A stretch of DNA of 64,000 nucleotides from Haematococcus lacustris (GCA_030144725.1 JASKMD010000015.1:8326005-8390004), one strand, 5' to 3'. Positions 11,001-22,340 are shown, counted from the stretch's first letter. Program-made: numbers and translations. The notes: generated by a model not told the origin, from the sequence alone.

Positions 11001-14000
11001 CCTGCCACCCTGCCACCCTGCCACCCTGCTGCCCTGCCACCCTGCCACCCTGCCACCCTGCCACCCTGCTGCCCTGCCACCCTGCCACCCTGTTGCCCTG
11101 CTGCCCTGCCACCCTGCCACCCTGCCACCCTGCTGCCCTGCTGCCCTGCCACCCTGCCACCCTGCCACCCTGCTGCCCTGCCGCCCTGCCACCCTGCTGC
11201 CCTGCTGCCCTGCTGCCCTGCCGCCCTGCCACCCTGCCACCCTGCCACCCTGTTGCCCTGCTGCCCTGCCACCCTGCCACCCTGCCACCCTGCCACCCTG
11301 CCACCCTGCTGCCCTGCCACCCTGCCACCCTGCCACCCTGCTGCCCTGCCACCCTGCCACCCTGCCACCCTGCCACCCTGCTGCCCTGCCACCCTGCCAC
11401 CCTGTTGCCCTGCTGCCCTGCCACCCTGCCACCCTGCCACCCTGCCACCCTGCTGCCCTGCTGCCCTGCCACCCTGCCACCCTGCCACCCTGCTGCCCTG
11501 CCACCCTGCCACCCTGCCACCCTGCTGCCCTGCCACCCTGCCACCCTGCCACCCTGCTGCCCTGCCACCCTGCCACCCTGCCACCCTGCTGCCCTGCCAC
11601 CCTGCCACCCTGCCACCCTGCTGCCCTGCCACCCTGCCACCCTGCCACCCTGCTGCCCTGCCACCCTGCCACCCTGCCACCCTGCTGCCCTGCCACCCTG
11701 CCACCCTGCCACCCTGCTGCCCTGCCACCCTGCCACCCTGCCACCCTGCTGCCCTGCTGCCCTGCCGCCCTGCTGCCCTGCCGCCTTTCCACTTTGCCAC
11801 CCTGCCGCACTGCCGCACTGCCGCACTGTCGCCCTGCCGCCCTGCTGCCCTGCTGCCCTGCCGCCCTGCTGCCCTGCTGCCCTGCTGCCCTGCTGCCCTG
11901 CTGCCCTGCTGCCCTGCTGCCCTGCCGCCCTGCCGCCTGCTGCCCTGCTGCCCTGCCGCCCTGCCGCCCTGCCACCCTGCTGCCCTGCTGCCCTGCTGCC
12001 CTGCTGCCCTGCCGCCCTGCCGCCCTGCCACCCTGCTGCCCTGCTGCCCTGCTGCCCTGCTGCCCTGCTGCCCTGCTGCCCTGCCGCCCTGCCGCCCTGC
12101 CGCCCTGCCGCCCTGCCGCCCTGCCACTTTGCCACCCTGCTGCCCTGCCGCCCTGCTGCCCTGCTGCCCTGCCGCCCTGCCATCCTGCTGCCCTGCTGCC
12201 CTGCTGCCCTGCCGCCCTGCTGCCCTGCCGCCCTGCCACCCTGCTGCCCTGCTGCCCTGCTGCCCTGCCGCCCTGCTGCCCTGCTGCCCTGCTGCCCTGC
12301 TGCCTTGCTGCCCTGCCGCCCTGCCGCCTGCTGCCCTGCCGCCCTGCCGCCCTTTTGCCCTGCCGCCCTGCTGCCCTGCTGCCCTGCCGCCCTGCCACCC
12401 TGCTGCCCTGCTGCCCTGCTGCCCTGCCGCCCTGCCACCCTGCCACCCTGCCACCCTGCCACCCTGCTGCCCTGCCACCCTGCCACCCTGCCACCCTGCC
12501 ACCCTGCTGCCCTGCCACCCTGCCACCCTGCCACCCTGCTGCCCTGCTGCCCTGCTGCCCTGCCGCCCTGCCACCCTGCCACCCTGCCACCCTGCCACCC
12601 TGCTGCCCTGCCACCCTGCCACCCTGCTGCCCTGCCACCCTGCCACCCTGCCACCCTGCCACCCTGCTGCCCTGCTGCCCTGCCACCCTGCCACCCTGCT
12701 GCCCTGCCACCCTGCCACCCTGCCACCCTGCTGCCCTGCTGTCCTGCCACCCTGCCACCCTGCCACCCTGCTGCCCTGCTGCCCTGCCGCCCTGCCACCC
12801 TGCCACCCTGCTGTCCTGCCACCCTGCCACCCTGCCACCCTGCTGCCCTGCTGCCCTGCCACCCTGCCACCCTGCCACCCTGCTGCCCTGCCACCCTGCC
12901 ACCCTGCCACCCTGCTGCCCTGCTGCCCTGCCGCCCTGCTGCCCTGCTGCTCTGCTGCCCTGCCGCCCTGCCACCCTGCCACCCTGCCACCCTGCTGCCC
13001 TGCTGCCCTGCCGCCCTGCCACCCTGCCGCCCTGCTACCCTGCCACCCTGCCACCCTGCCACCCTGCTGTCCTGCCACCCTGCCACCCTGCCACCCTGCT
13101 GCCCTGCTGCCATGCCACCCTGCCACCCTGCCACCCTGCTGCCCTGCCACCCTGCCACCCTGCCACCCTGCTGCCCTGCTGCCCTGCCGCCCTGCTGCCC
13201 TGCTGCTCTGCTGCCCTGCCGCCCTGCCGCCCTGCCGCCCTGCTGCCCTGCTGCCCTGCCGCCCTGCCACTTTGCCACCCTTTGGCCCTGCCGCCCTGCT
13301 GCCCTGCTGCCCTGCCACCCTGCCACCCTGCCACCCTGCTGCCCTGCCACCCTGCCACCCTGCCACCCTGCTGCCCTGCCACCCTGCCACCCTGCCACCC
13401 TGCCACCCTGCTGCCCTGCCACCCTGCCACCCTGCCACCCTGCCGCCCTGCCACCCTGCCACCCTGCCACCCTGCCACCCTGCTGCCCTGCCACCCTGCC
13501 ACCCTGCCACCCTGCCACCCTGCCGCCCTGCCACCCTGCCACCCTGCTGCCCTGCCACCCTGCCACCCTGCCACCCTGCCACCCTGCTGCCCTGCCACCC
13601 TGCCACCCTGCCACCCTGCCACCCTGCTGCCCTGCCACCCTGCCACCCTGCCACCCTGCCACCCTGCCACCCTGCTGCCCTGCCACCCTGCCACCCTGCC
13701 ACCCTGCTGCCCTGCTGCCCTGCCACCCTGCCACCCTGCCACCCTGCTGCCCTGCCACCCTGCCACCCTGTTGCCCTGCTGCCCTGCCACCCTGCCACCC
13801 TGCCACCCTGCTGCCCTGCTGCCCTGCCACCCTGCCACCCTGCCACCCTGCTGCCCTGCCACCCTGCCACCCTGTTGCCCTGCTGCCCTGCCACCCTGCC
13901 ACCCTGCCACCCTGCTGCCCTGCCACCCTGCCACCCTGTTGCCCTGCTGCCCTGCCACCCTGCCACCCTGCCACCCTGCCACCCTGCCACCCTGCTGCCC

Positions 14001-15268
14001 TGCTGCCCTGCTGCCCTGCCACCCTGCCACCCTGCCACCCTGCCACCCTGCCACCCTGCCACCCTGCCACCCTGCTGCCCTGCTGCCCTGCCACCCTGCC
14101 ACCCTGCCACCCTGCTGCCCTGCTGCCCTGCCGCCCTGCTGCCCTGCTGCTCTGCTGCCCTGCCGCCCTGCCGCCCTGCCGCCCTGCTGCCCTGCTGCCC
14201 TGCCGCCCTGCCACTTTGCCACCCTTTTGCCCTGCCGCCCTGCTGCCCTGCTGCCCTGCCACCCTGCCACCCTGCCACCCTGCTGCCCTGCCACCCTGCC
14301 ACCCTGCCACCCTGCTGCCCTGCTGCCCTGCCACCCTGCCACCCTGCCACCCTGCTGCCCTGCCACCCTGCCACCCTGCCACCCTGCCACCCTGTTGCCC
14401 TGCTGCCCTGCCACCCTGCCACCCTGCCACCCTGCTGCCCTGCTGCCCTGCCGCCCTGCCACCCTGCCACCCTGCCACCCTGCTGCCCTGCCACCCTGCC
14501 ACCCTGCCACCCTGCCACCCTGCTGCCCTGCCACCCTGCCACCCTGTTGCCCTGCTGCCCTGCCACCCTGCCACCCTGCCACCCTGCTGCCCTGCTGCCC
14601 TGCCACCCTGCCACCCTGCCACCCTGCTGCCCTGCCGCCCTGCCACCCTGCTGCCCTGCTGCCCTGCTGCCCTGCCGCCCTGCCACCCTGCCACCCTGCC
14701 ACCCTGTTGCCCTGCTGCCCTGCCACCCTGCCACCCTGCCACCCTGCCACCCTGCCACCCTGCTGCCCTGCCACCCTGCCACCCTGCCACCCTGCTGCCC
14801 TGCCACCCTGCCACCCTGCCACCCTGCCACCCTGCTGCCCTGCCACCCTGCCACCCTGTTGCCCTGCTGCCCTGCCACCCTGCCACCCTGCCACCCTGCC
14901 ACCCTGCTGCCCTGCTGCCCTGCCACCCTGCCACCCTGCCACCCTGCTGCCCTGCCACCCTGCCACCCTGCCACCCTGCTGCCCTGCCACCCTGCCACCC
15001 TGCCACCCTGCTGCCCTGCCACCCTGCCACCCTGCCACCCTGCTGCCCTGCCACCCTGCCACCCTGCCACCCTGCTGCCCTGCCACCCTGCCACCCTGCC
15101 ACCCTGCTGCCCTGCCACCCTGCCACCCTGCCACCCTGCTGCCCTGCCACCCTGCCACCCTGCCACCCTGCTGCCCTGCCACCCTGCCACCCTGCCACCC
15201 TGTTGCCCTGCTGCCCTGCCACCCTGCCACCCTGCCACCCTGCTGCCCTGCTGCCCTGCCGCCTACAG
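5038..15268. repeat. 10.2-kb octamer satellite (CCCTGCTG / CCCTGCCA / CCCTGCCG)
   Basis: About 1,270 tandem units of CCCTGCYR, mainly three variants in long alternating blocks, with rare 7-bp units and marker variants (CACTTTGCCACC, CGCACTGCCGCACTGTCG, CACCCTTTGGCC, CACCCTTTTGCC, CTGCTGCTCTG). The CCCTGCTG/CCCTGCCG type dominates the left part and the CCCTGCCA type the middle and right. Because 8 is not a multiple of 3 and no frame has a stop, frames of more than 2,000 codons arise on both strands with an 8-residue period. These are not evidence of a gene. The minus strand has GGG every 8 nt with 5-nt loops. The array ends sharply at GCCGCCTACAGG, and a short stub (15,462-15,489) lies 190 bp further on. 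Confidence 0.97.
8330..15238. repeat. 3,454-bp tandem higher-order duplication inside the satellite
   Basis: Rare marker variants recur with a constant offset. CTTTCCACTTTGCC is at 8331 and 11785; CCCTTTTGCCC at 8896 and 12350; the GGCC-bearing marker near 9828 and 13283; CACTTTGCCACCCTTTTG near 10757 and 14215. The offsets are about 3,454 bp, so 8,330-11,784 and 11,785-15,238 are two near-identical tandem copies. Shorter internal duplications also exist, for example 7,376-7,650 resembling 8,007-8,280. Confidence 0.85.
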
Positions 15269-16440
15269 GGTAGAAAACGTAGCAAGTTGAGGTGTGTGCT
15301 AATCTGTTGCTCTATTCTTCTCTATTCTTGCTCTATTCTTCCAACCCTAACTCCGAAGCATGCAGCAGCCTCGGCCACTAGGGCTGGTCCATTGCTCAGC
15401 TCCTCCAAGCTCCTCCAAGCAAAGTGGCTACCTAGTGCGGTCGGTGATCATCAGAGTGCTGCCCTGCTGCCCTGCTGCCCTGCCGCCTTGGTGCATAAGA
15501 GTGCCTGCAGCTGAGGGAGTTGACCTGCTGTGAGGGTGCAGCCAATCAGTGCAACATGAGAACCTGGCTGCATGCAGTGCCCACCTGCTGCCATGTCTTG
15601 ACCCCTTCCTCACCTCGTGATGCGAGCAGTGGGCCTGCGCCTTGCAGGGCTGCAGGGCAGCAGCAGTTAGTGCCCGGCTGACACTTCAGCTGCTGCCCCC
15701 TGCTGCCTGGGTCCATGGGGCTGTTGCCTGCGTGATGGGACCACTGGCAGCATGTATGGCACAGCATGAAGCGCGCTTACTGCCTGTTGCGATGGTATGC
15801 ATGTTGCAGGATGGTGTGGGTGCTGTGCATGTCCTGGTCAGGGCAGACTGGCTGCAGCTGATGCTAAATGAAGAAATTGGGGCTGCTTAGCTAGCTGCCT
15901 TAGCTAGCAGGCCGTTGACCACCAGGCACACCTTGTGCGGTGCAGTGGTCATGACGTCCCAACACCAGCTGCCCACCATTCTCTATCCTGCCGGGAGCCC
16001 ATAGAGGTCAGGGTGCAGCGGCTGGTAACGTACTGCTACTAGCATGTCAGCACCAGCCTGCTTGCCTCAGCCTGACCTCATCACCTCACCATTGACTGTT
16101 CTAGCCCAGCTGCAACTGCTGTCTGCCTCAGCCCTGTGTGTTGCCCTCTGCCTCCACAAACACCTATGACCCATCCTTCAAGCCCGCCGCCCTGCAGATT
16201 AGCAGAGGGTCTGCCTCAGGCTGCTGCCTCAGAGGGCGTTGTTAAGGCAGAGCAGCAGCGCTGAAGGAGGGTGCCCACTGCTGCCAGCAACCAGCCATGT
16301 GGTAGCCTGGTCAGTGCTGCTGCCAGTCAGCCAGGCTGACACCCGCACTGCCTGCACATAGCTGCCAGGCTGGGGCCAGGAGGCGCTTACAGCGGGGCCA
16401 CCTGCCTGCAGTGTGTGGCACTGACTACAAACACCTGCGA
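15269..16440. other. Intergenic DNA; 15,900-16,450 is a diverged copy of 29,830-30,540
   Basis: No convincing gene. From about 15,900 landmarks such as GCACACCTTGTGCGGTGCAG and CCTCCACAAACACCTATGAC recur in the same order at 29,845-30,290, with about 150-200 bp of extra sequence there. This is a segmental duplication with small indels. Confidence 0.6.
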
Positions 16441-16459
16441 GCTCGAGCTGCCTGGCTGG

Positions 16460-16697
16460 CCTGGTGGTTATGGTGGTAGTAGTAGTTGTTATGGTGGTAG
16501 TAGTAGTGGTGGTTATGGTGGTAGTAGTAGTTGTTATGGTGGTAGTAGTAGTGGTGGTTATGGTGCTAGTAGTAGTTGTTATGGTGGTAGTAGTAGTGGT
16601 GGTTATGGTGCTAGTAGTAGTGGTGGTGGAGGTAGTGGTGGTGGTGGTAGTGGTGGTGATGGTAGTTATGGGGGTAGTAGTAGTGGTGGTGGTGAGT
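16460..16697. repeat. GGT/AGT-rich minisatellite
   Basis: Imperfect units of about 45 bp built from GGTGGTTATGGTGGTAGTAG and GTAGTTGTTATGG. One frame reads GYGGSSS repeats, another poly-Val. It occupies the position where the conserved 5'-leader exon sits in the other F-box units, so the promoter side of copy 2 has been replaced. Confidence 0.85.
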
Positions 16698-16874
16698 TAA
16701 GGCCACAGCTGGGTCTGCACAGGAGTGGAATGTTGGCCCAGGGTTAGGCAGCTGCTGGCCAGGCAGCAGCCCCACTCATCCGGCCAATCATATGCTGCTG
16801 CTGCTACTGACGCCCTCACACCCTGACAGCCTTGTTGCTCCACCCACTCTGCAGGCCAATAGACAGTCCCAGCT
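16698..16874 (+). promoter_or_regulatory. Truncated 5' leader of F-box copy 2
   Basis: Only the intron 3' half and acceptor of the family leader remain: CCAATCATATGCTGCTG, ACACCCTGACAGCCTTGTTG and CACTCTGCAG, then GCCAATAGACAGTCCCAGCT and the ATG. The conserved upstream exon and donor seen at 2,225-2,271 and 49,920-49,956 are missing. Transcription must start elsewhere, or the copy is silent. Confidence 0.5.
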
Positions 16875-18638
16875 ATGAGCCTGCGTGACATGCAACATCA
16901 TGTCACAGTGGATGGCGGTGCCTCAGCAGCAGATGGGTACAGCCCAGCCGGCAAGGCGCCCCCTCCTGCCACTAGGCTGCTGGACCTCCCGTCAGCGTTG
17001 CTAGATGACATCGCTTGCCGGGTCATGCAGCTTGGGGCCAGGAGTCAGCTGCCCCTGACCTGCTGCGCCTTCTCTCAGGCCCGCCTGCTGCACGTCCCAG
17101 CCTTGCGCATCCAGCTGGGCAGGCAGCGCTGCAACCAGCTGCTCACGCCCCGAGTTGTTGCAGCCCTTAAAGCCAGGACAAGCAAGCTGGCTCTCACCTT
17201 GTGGCAGCCAAAGACAGAGGACAGCGAGTGCTACATTGACTTGCTGGCCCACACTCTGCCAAAGCTGGACAATTGTGCAGCAGGGAAGGTTTGCAGGCTG
17301 GTCGGCATTGGACCAGATGGTCGCAACAGGCATAAGGCGCTGTCATGCTTACCTGGCCTAGCCCAACGCCTGGTAGACAGCTTCCCGGGCCTGACTGCTC
17401 TGGACCTCAATAACCACTTCGTCACCTACAAAGGGCTCACCAGCCTGTTATCCCACCCACGGCTTTCCTTGCAACTGCAACATCTGGACCTCGCCGACAC
17501 CACTGTCATGCAGCCTCGGCAGCCGGGGTCTGGGGCACTAACCCTGGAACCGTTCCAAGGTGCTAGGCTCAAGCAGCTGAGACTTGGCCGCTTTCGTCAC
17601 CACCCTTCAAGCAGCAGGCCCATACTGCCTAGCCTGCAGCCCCTGGCACAACACCTTACCCACCTTCACCTCCAGTACTATAATACGGGTTTTGAGTTCC
17701 TGGTGGAGTACTTGCGGCCTCTGGCTCAGCTGCAGGTGCTCACTTTCCTCAACCTCGACAAGCTGCAAGGCCTGACAGAGCTGCTGCAAGCGCAGCCTCA
17801 GCTCCACACCCTGCGGCTGACAGGAACCCGAATTGAGCGCCGGCAGCAGTTCGACACACTCCTGGCAGCCACCCAGATCACAAGCCTCCACTTATACACA
17901 CTTGAGGCATTGGACACCTCATATGCTGATGCGCCTTGTAGCTGGCAGCGGCTGGAGCTGACTGAGAGGATTGACTGGAGGGCACTCGCGTGCCTGCCCC
18001 TGCACTCCCTCTCCCAGCCTCTAGTGCTGGGGACACTAGACATCAGTGTGGACGACACCTCAAATCCTCAGCTGGCAGCCGCACTCCACCTCCTGGCACA
18101 TGCGATCAAGGTGCCAGTGAAGATCAAGGTCCTTTCGCTGGGCACGATGACTGATTACGAGGACGTATTCAGCACCGTCCCCACCATCGTCTCTCCAGCA
18201 CTCTTACAGCACGTGAGGGTGGCCCTGGCGCAGCTGGTAGCTTGGCTGCAACCGCTGCAGTGCTGCTGCGTGGGCAAGGTGGTGGTCTATGGCCTGCCTG
18301 GAGTCACAGCCGCTGATGTCCTGGCACTGGCTTTGTTGTGCCGGGACTGCACCCACTTTCAGCTGCATGGCGGCAGCTTGGAGCCCTCACTGGAGTTTTG
18401 GCACCAGCTGGTGCAGCTCATGCCCGCTGTGCAAGAGGTCGAGTTTTTGTATACAAAGGGATGTGTTTCTGCAGCCATGCATGAGTCGCTGCAGCTCATG
18501 GCTGAGCAGCCCTGGGCACGGTGGCTGGACATCACAATTCGCTACCGATTCACTGCATCTGAGCCCCCTGTATGTTGGCAGGCTGGCAGCTGGGTGAAGG
18601 CTGGTATATTCAAAGTGAGCATGTTCAATGACAGGTGA
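16875..18638 (+). CDS. F-box/leucine-rich repeat protein, copy 2 (intact)
   Basis: A single uninterrupted frame of 587 residues from the family ATG (MSLRDMQHH). The order is a polar N-terminus; an F-box-like segment at about residues 33-70 (LLDLPSALLDDIACRVMQLG, LTCCAFSQARLLHVPALRIQL); leucine-rich segments to about residue 400 (LSLQLQHLDLADT, LAQHLTHLHLQ, LAQLQVLTFLNLD, LPLHSLSQPLVLG); and a conserved C-terminal block (FWHQLVQLMPAVQEVEFLYTKG, PWARWLDI). No acidic insert is present, unlike copies 1 and 4. It is best read as a candidate SCF E3-ligase substrate receptor acting in cytosol or nucleus; that role is inferred from the F-box-like motif. The five-C run near 16,958 keeps this copy in frame. 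Confidence 0.8.
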   Translation: MSLRDMQHHVTVDGGASAADGYSPAGKAPPPATRLLDLPSALLDDIACRVMQLGARSQLPLTCCAFSQARLLHVPALRIQLGRQRCNQLLTPRVVAALKARTSKLALTLWQPKTEDSECYIDLLAHTLPKLDNCAAGKVCRLVGIGPDGRNRHKALSCLPGLAQRLVDSFPGLTALDLNNHFVTYKGLTSLLSHPRLSLQLQHLDLADTTVMQPRQPGSGALTLEPFQGARLKQLRLGRFRHHPSSSRPILPSLQPLAQHLTHLHLQYYNTGFEFLVEYLRPLAQLQVLTFLNLDKLQGLTELLQAQPQLHTLRLTGTRIERRQQFDTLLAATQITSLHLYTLEALDTSYADAPCSWQRLELTERIDWRALACLPLHSLSQPLVLGTLDISVDDTSNPQLAAALHLLAHAIKVPVKIKVLSLGTMTDYEDVFSTVPTIVSPALLQHVRVALAQLVAWLQPLQCCCVGKVVVYGLPGVTAADVLALALLCRDCTHFQLHGGSLEPSLEFWHQLVQLMPAVQEVEFLYTKGCVSAAMHESLQLMAEQPWARWLDITIRYRFTASEPPVCWQAGSWVKAGIFKVSMFNDR

Positions 18639-19445
18639 TTGATGTTTGATCTGGCCATTGACAATGGTTGGCAGGGCCATGATGCTTTGTGGTGTTTCAT
18701 GCATGCCATTGTATTGACTGCTGCAATGCTGGAAGACCCAGGAGCGATGACACCATAACTGATTGCTCAGGTGTCGAGGCTGATGTGACAATGGCTGGGA
18801 GGTTGCATGGGACGAACACTAGACAACATGAGAAAGCATTGTGAAGTGGCATGGCTCCGTGTAGGGCGCAATGCCTCGGCCACAGCCCAGGCAACGCCAC
18901 AGCCTGCCACTGCTGCTGGGTAGCAATGGCTGTCATGGTGATCTGCTTGGCGGTGAATAGGGATATATATATCCTAACCCCATTCACGTTGGCAGGGCCT
19001 GACCTGGTGCAGCCTGATGCAGGGCCTCACCTGCCTGCCGCACAAGTCCCCAAGCTGCCCGGTCACACCTTTCCACTGTGGGTGTGCTCCTGGTCCTACT
19101 CATGGGTTGCTTGGCCTGCAGGACAACCCATTGTGGCTATCATATGATACTGATACTCATACTAATATGATACCGATACTGTGGGTGTGCTGCTGGGAGG
19201 TGCCTTGTCTACTTTGCGGGGTGCCTGGTCTGCTCTCTGCCCTCATGCAGGCCATGCCTGGAGCAGCAGGGTGGGGCAGGGGGTGTGGGAGGGCTTGCAC
19301 TGCAGCCTGCCCACCTGCACCCTTCCAGCCCCACGCCCTGGACCCAGTCCTGCTCCTGCTCATGGATTGCTTGGCCTGCAGGACAACCCATTGTGGACTT
19401 TCTAACACTCATCCCACACCAGCCCTTGAACCAGTTAACTTCGGC
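18639..19445 (+). other. 3' flank of F-box copy 2 with two copies of a distal block
   Basis: No gene. 18,690-18,840 matches the family 3' flank (TTTCATGCATGCCATTGTATTG; TGGGAGGTTGCATGGG). 18,985-19,150 and 19,300-19,445 carry the distal block (CACCTGCCTGCCGCACAAG; CACCCTTCCAGCCCCACGCC; GACAACCCATTGTGG), the last element twice. Its counterparts are 4,890-5,020, 35,110-35,480 and 52,080-52,230. Confidence 0.6.
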
Positions 19446-19589
19446 CTCTCTTTAGCTGCAGCAGGCTGTTTAGTTGGAATGTCAAGTCCCTCACTCTTGA
19501 GCTTACCTGCTGGGTTCCGACACCTTGCTTGCCCGGTTCCAGTGACTGTTGCTGTGTTGAGCGGATGTCAGGTGATGACAACCCTGTGC

Positions 19590-19945
19590 TCTTGCAGCAC
19601 CTCTCAGAGGTCTCACCTGCAGCATTGGCTCAGCTGCACCCGCTGCGGCACCGCGGCAAGGACTCTTTACGCCCAAACTACGCACGTACGCTGTCCCTGC
19701 AGCTGCAGCACCTGGACCTCAGCACCAGGACCCCGACCTCATCCAGCAGCCGCAGCAGCCTGGGCCTGGTCCATGGTTGAAGTCAGCAGTCTGTTTGCTG
19801 GCAGCGCAGCCGACATCACGGCACTGGCTCCCCTGTGCCGGGCCTGCACCCGCCTAAGGTTCCACGCTGGCAGCGCCCGCGCCTCGATCGACTTCTGGCA
19901 GCAGCTGGCACCCGCACCCGCACCTCCTGGCTCCCGCACCTCCTG
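19590..19945 (+). pseudogene. F-box/LRR gene relic A
   Basis: A leucine-rich piece (LSLQLQHLDLST, about 19,692) is joined within about 100 bp to the C-terminal part of the family (AADITALAPLCRACTRLRF, then ASIDFWQQL, 19,807-19,910), which in intact genes is separated from it by roughly 800 bp. Long internal deletions are therefore likely. Fragments of the same organisation recur at 21,985-22,340 and 28,860-29,200. Confidence 0.6.
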
Positions 19946-19989
19946 GCTGTGGCTCCTGACTGGTGTGAAGCAGGAGTGGCAGGAGAGCT

Positions 19990-20440
19990 GACCTAGAGGC
20001 TATTCGTCACACAGCTGGAGCTAGCGCCCTGGGGCCTGCGGCTGCAGAGTGACTAGTCTGCAGGGAGTGGGCCCCGGGTGGTGGGAGCCAGCTGTGGACC
20101 TGCAGTGGGGCGGTCAAGTGGGTGCGACCTGGAGGGTGCGACCTGACGCGGCAGAGGGCCCTGGCAGGCTGTGTGCCACATTGGCAGCCCTGCAGCGTGC
20201 AGCCCCATAGCCCCACTCGCACCCAGCACCTTGTTCCTGTGCGGTCAAGTGGAAGGGCCCTGGCTGCTGGCTGCTGCTGCCACGGCTGCTGGTGTGGGGT
20301 GAGGTGCGTGAGGTGTGGTCAGGTGAGGACCTTGAGCACCAGGGTGGAGTGGTGGCGCACCTGGTGCACCTGCAGCCAGCAGGGCCAGGCAGGGCGCAGG
20401 GCGGCCAGGGCGGGGTGCGAAGGGGCAGGCAGGGAGCCAT
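19990..20440. repeat. Duplicated block, paralogous to 29,240-29,590
   Basis: Directly downstream of F-box relic A. Landmarks GCGCCCTGGGGCCTGCGGCT, GGTGCGTGAGGTGTGGTCAG and GAGGACCTTGAGCACCAGGG recur at 29,270-29,460 downstream of relic D. Relic plus flank was copied as one unit. No gene is evident. Confidence 0.7.
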
Positions 20441-21984
20441 GCCCGTGCCGGCGGCCCTGGCCCTGCATTGCCCCCCTGCCTAGTCACCTTCCCCTCCTCA
20501 CCCCCAACCCACCCCTCCTATACCAGCTACTGTGCCCTCGTTGACCTAGCCAGTCTTACACAGGTGGCCAAAGCTGACCAAACGTTGGAAATCATCACAT
20601 TCCACGAGAGTGTGTGAGGGCATGCCCCACTCATCCTGTGTCCAGTGCCCTGTGCCCAGGTGCCAGATCCTCACCCTGTGCTCACATGCGGGTGTGATGA
20701 CCACGGATTGCACACAGCCTGCCACTGGTTGAGGCCTGGAGGTGGCTTGATGCTGGCACTGGGCAGGCTGGGTGTTTCCCGTCTGTTCGCACCACAAGCA
20801 GCTGGTGTGCTTGCTTGTGATGCAACCATGTCAAGGTGAGGATACGGCAGCCCCCTGAGTGGCCGACACCACAAGACCTGCGCCTAGCTGCCCTGCATGC
20901 GGTCACGCTGCCATACAGAAGACACCATGCAAGCAATACCATGCAGCCTGCTGTGTGGTGTGGTGCGCCTGGCCCTCAGCTTTCCTCTTGGTGGATGAAG
21001 TTCTGCAGGCACAAGGACAACACACAACAAGGTCTGCAAGGCCTGGCTGCACGCCTGGAGGTCATGCCAGCTTCATCAGCTCACCATGTGACCATCCAGG
21101 TTATGAGAGAATGAGGTAGCCACATAGCTAACTGGGTGCCATGCAGGTAAAGGTGTAGGTGTAAGCACCATGTCTCAGACTCTTGCACTAGTCCTTTGCC
21201 CGTGTCCTGACCTGACGCCCTCATCCACCCACCCAGCCAGGCAGCAGGATGAGCACAGCGCCTGGCTGGAGGGCAGCAGGGTCTGGCAGCAAGCCTAGCA
21301 GCCAGGTAGGGACTCGTAGCAGTGCTGGCCTGGCCTGCCCATGTGAGGTGACCCTAGCCTGCCTGCGCTGCGGTCGCTGCTGCGGTGGTCCCAGCTCCTG
21401 ACAGTTGTAGTTGTGGAAGAGCTTGACGTCTGCCAGCATGTACTAAAGTGTGGGCCGGTGCACTAACTGCAATGCTGTTGGCCGGCATGCACGATGCACT
21501 AGTGGTGGCCATGCAGTGTGGTCTCATCAGGCCCTGACTGACCCGGCTCTGATGCTGCTGGTCTCCAGGCATGGCCTTGCAATGCCCACGCCCATCTCAG
21601 TCAGCAAGCCTACAATGCGGCGCAACAGTGTCCAGTGCGGCTTACTGCACGGGGTGGACGCCCGCAAGGAGTTGCTGATGGCCTGTGCTGGCCTGGTCCC
21701 CGCTGTTGGTCCCCGCTGTTGGTCCCACGCGCAGGTGTGCCTTGCAGCTGGCAGCAGCTGCAGGTGGCGCGCAGCATGGACTGCATTTCTGCCGGTGGAT
21801 GGTGCAGCGGCTCTGGTTACCTGTATAGATGACGTCTCTGACACGGACACAACACAGCTGCAGTCCACAGCCTGACACAGGTTTGCCCGGTGCCGGGGAC
21901 TGGTGCTGTGTTGAGTGTGGATGTGGATGTCAGGTCACAAGGGGACAGAGAGGCAGGCACTCGCCTGACCCTGGACCCTGTGCT
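20441..21984. other. Unassigned intergenic DNA
   Basis: Only short open frames, none with a recognisable domain. A minus-strand frame (21,221-21,439, beginning MLADVKLFHNYN) has ordinary composition but no splice or family support. Nothing else is called. Confidence 0.4.
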
Positions 21985-22340
21985 CTTGCAACAGCAGAGG
22001 TCTCACCTGTGACACTGGCTGGCTTAGCTGCACCCGCTGCAGCACCGCGGCGAGGACTCTTTACACCCAGACTACACACACGCTCTATCACCCACCGCTG
22101 GCCCTGCCGCCGCAGCAGCCTGGACCTTGGACAGGGTTGCAGTCAGCTATATGTTTGCTGGCAGCGCAGCTGACATCACGGCACTGGCTTCACTGTGCCA
22201 GACCCGCCTCAGATCCCACAGCAGCAGCAGCTGGTGCAGTTTATGCCTGCAGTGCAGCAGGTCAGCTTCTGAGGTGCTGCCACTTGGCCCATGTGCCAGT
22301 CACTGCGGTTGATGGCAGTACTGCCCTGGGCTAGGTGGCT
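21985..22340 (+). pseudogene. F-box/LRR gene relic B
   Basis: Repeats the relic A arrangement: a short stretch resembling the leader of relic A (CAGAGGTCTCACCTGYRRCA), a shortened leucine-rich segment, then the C-terminal signature (AADITALASLCQ, 22,165-22,200) with several frame breaks and a diverged FWQQL/LMPAVQQ region near 22,235-22,270. Not functional. Confidence 0.55.

Noticed and set aside
5193..15290. Open frames of 2,000-3,300 codons on both strands
   Set aside because: They are pure consequences of a stop-free 8-bp repeat; period-8 peptides occur in every frame, with no start context, domain or codon bias.
16415..16747. Gly/Tyr/Ser-repeat (GYGGSSS) frame
   Set aside because: Coincides exactly with the GGT/AGT minisatellite, lacks a signal peptide or conserved ends, and two other frames are also open.
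20122..20544. 140-codon plus-strand frame
   Set aside because: Lies in a duplicated non-coding block; the frame is not kept in the paralogous block at 29.3 kb.
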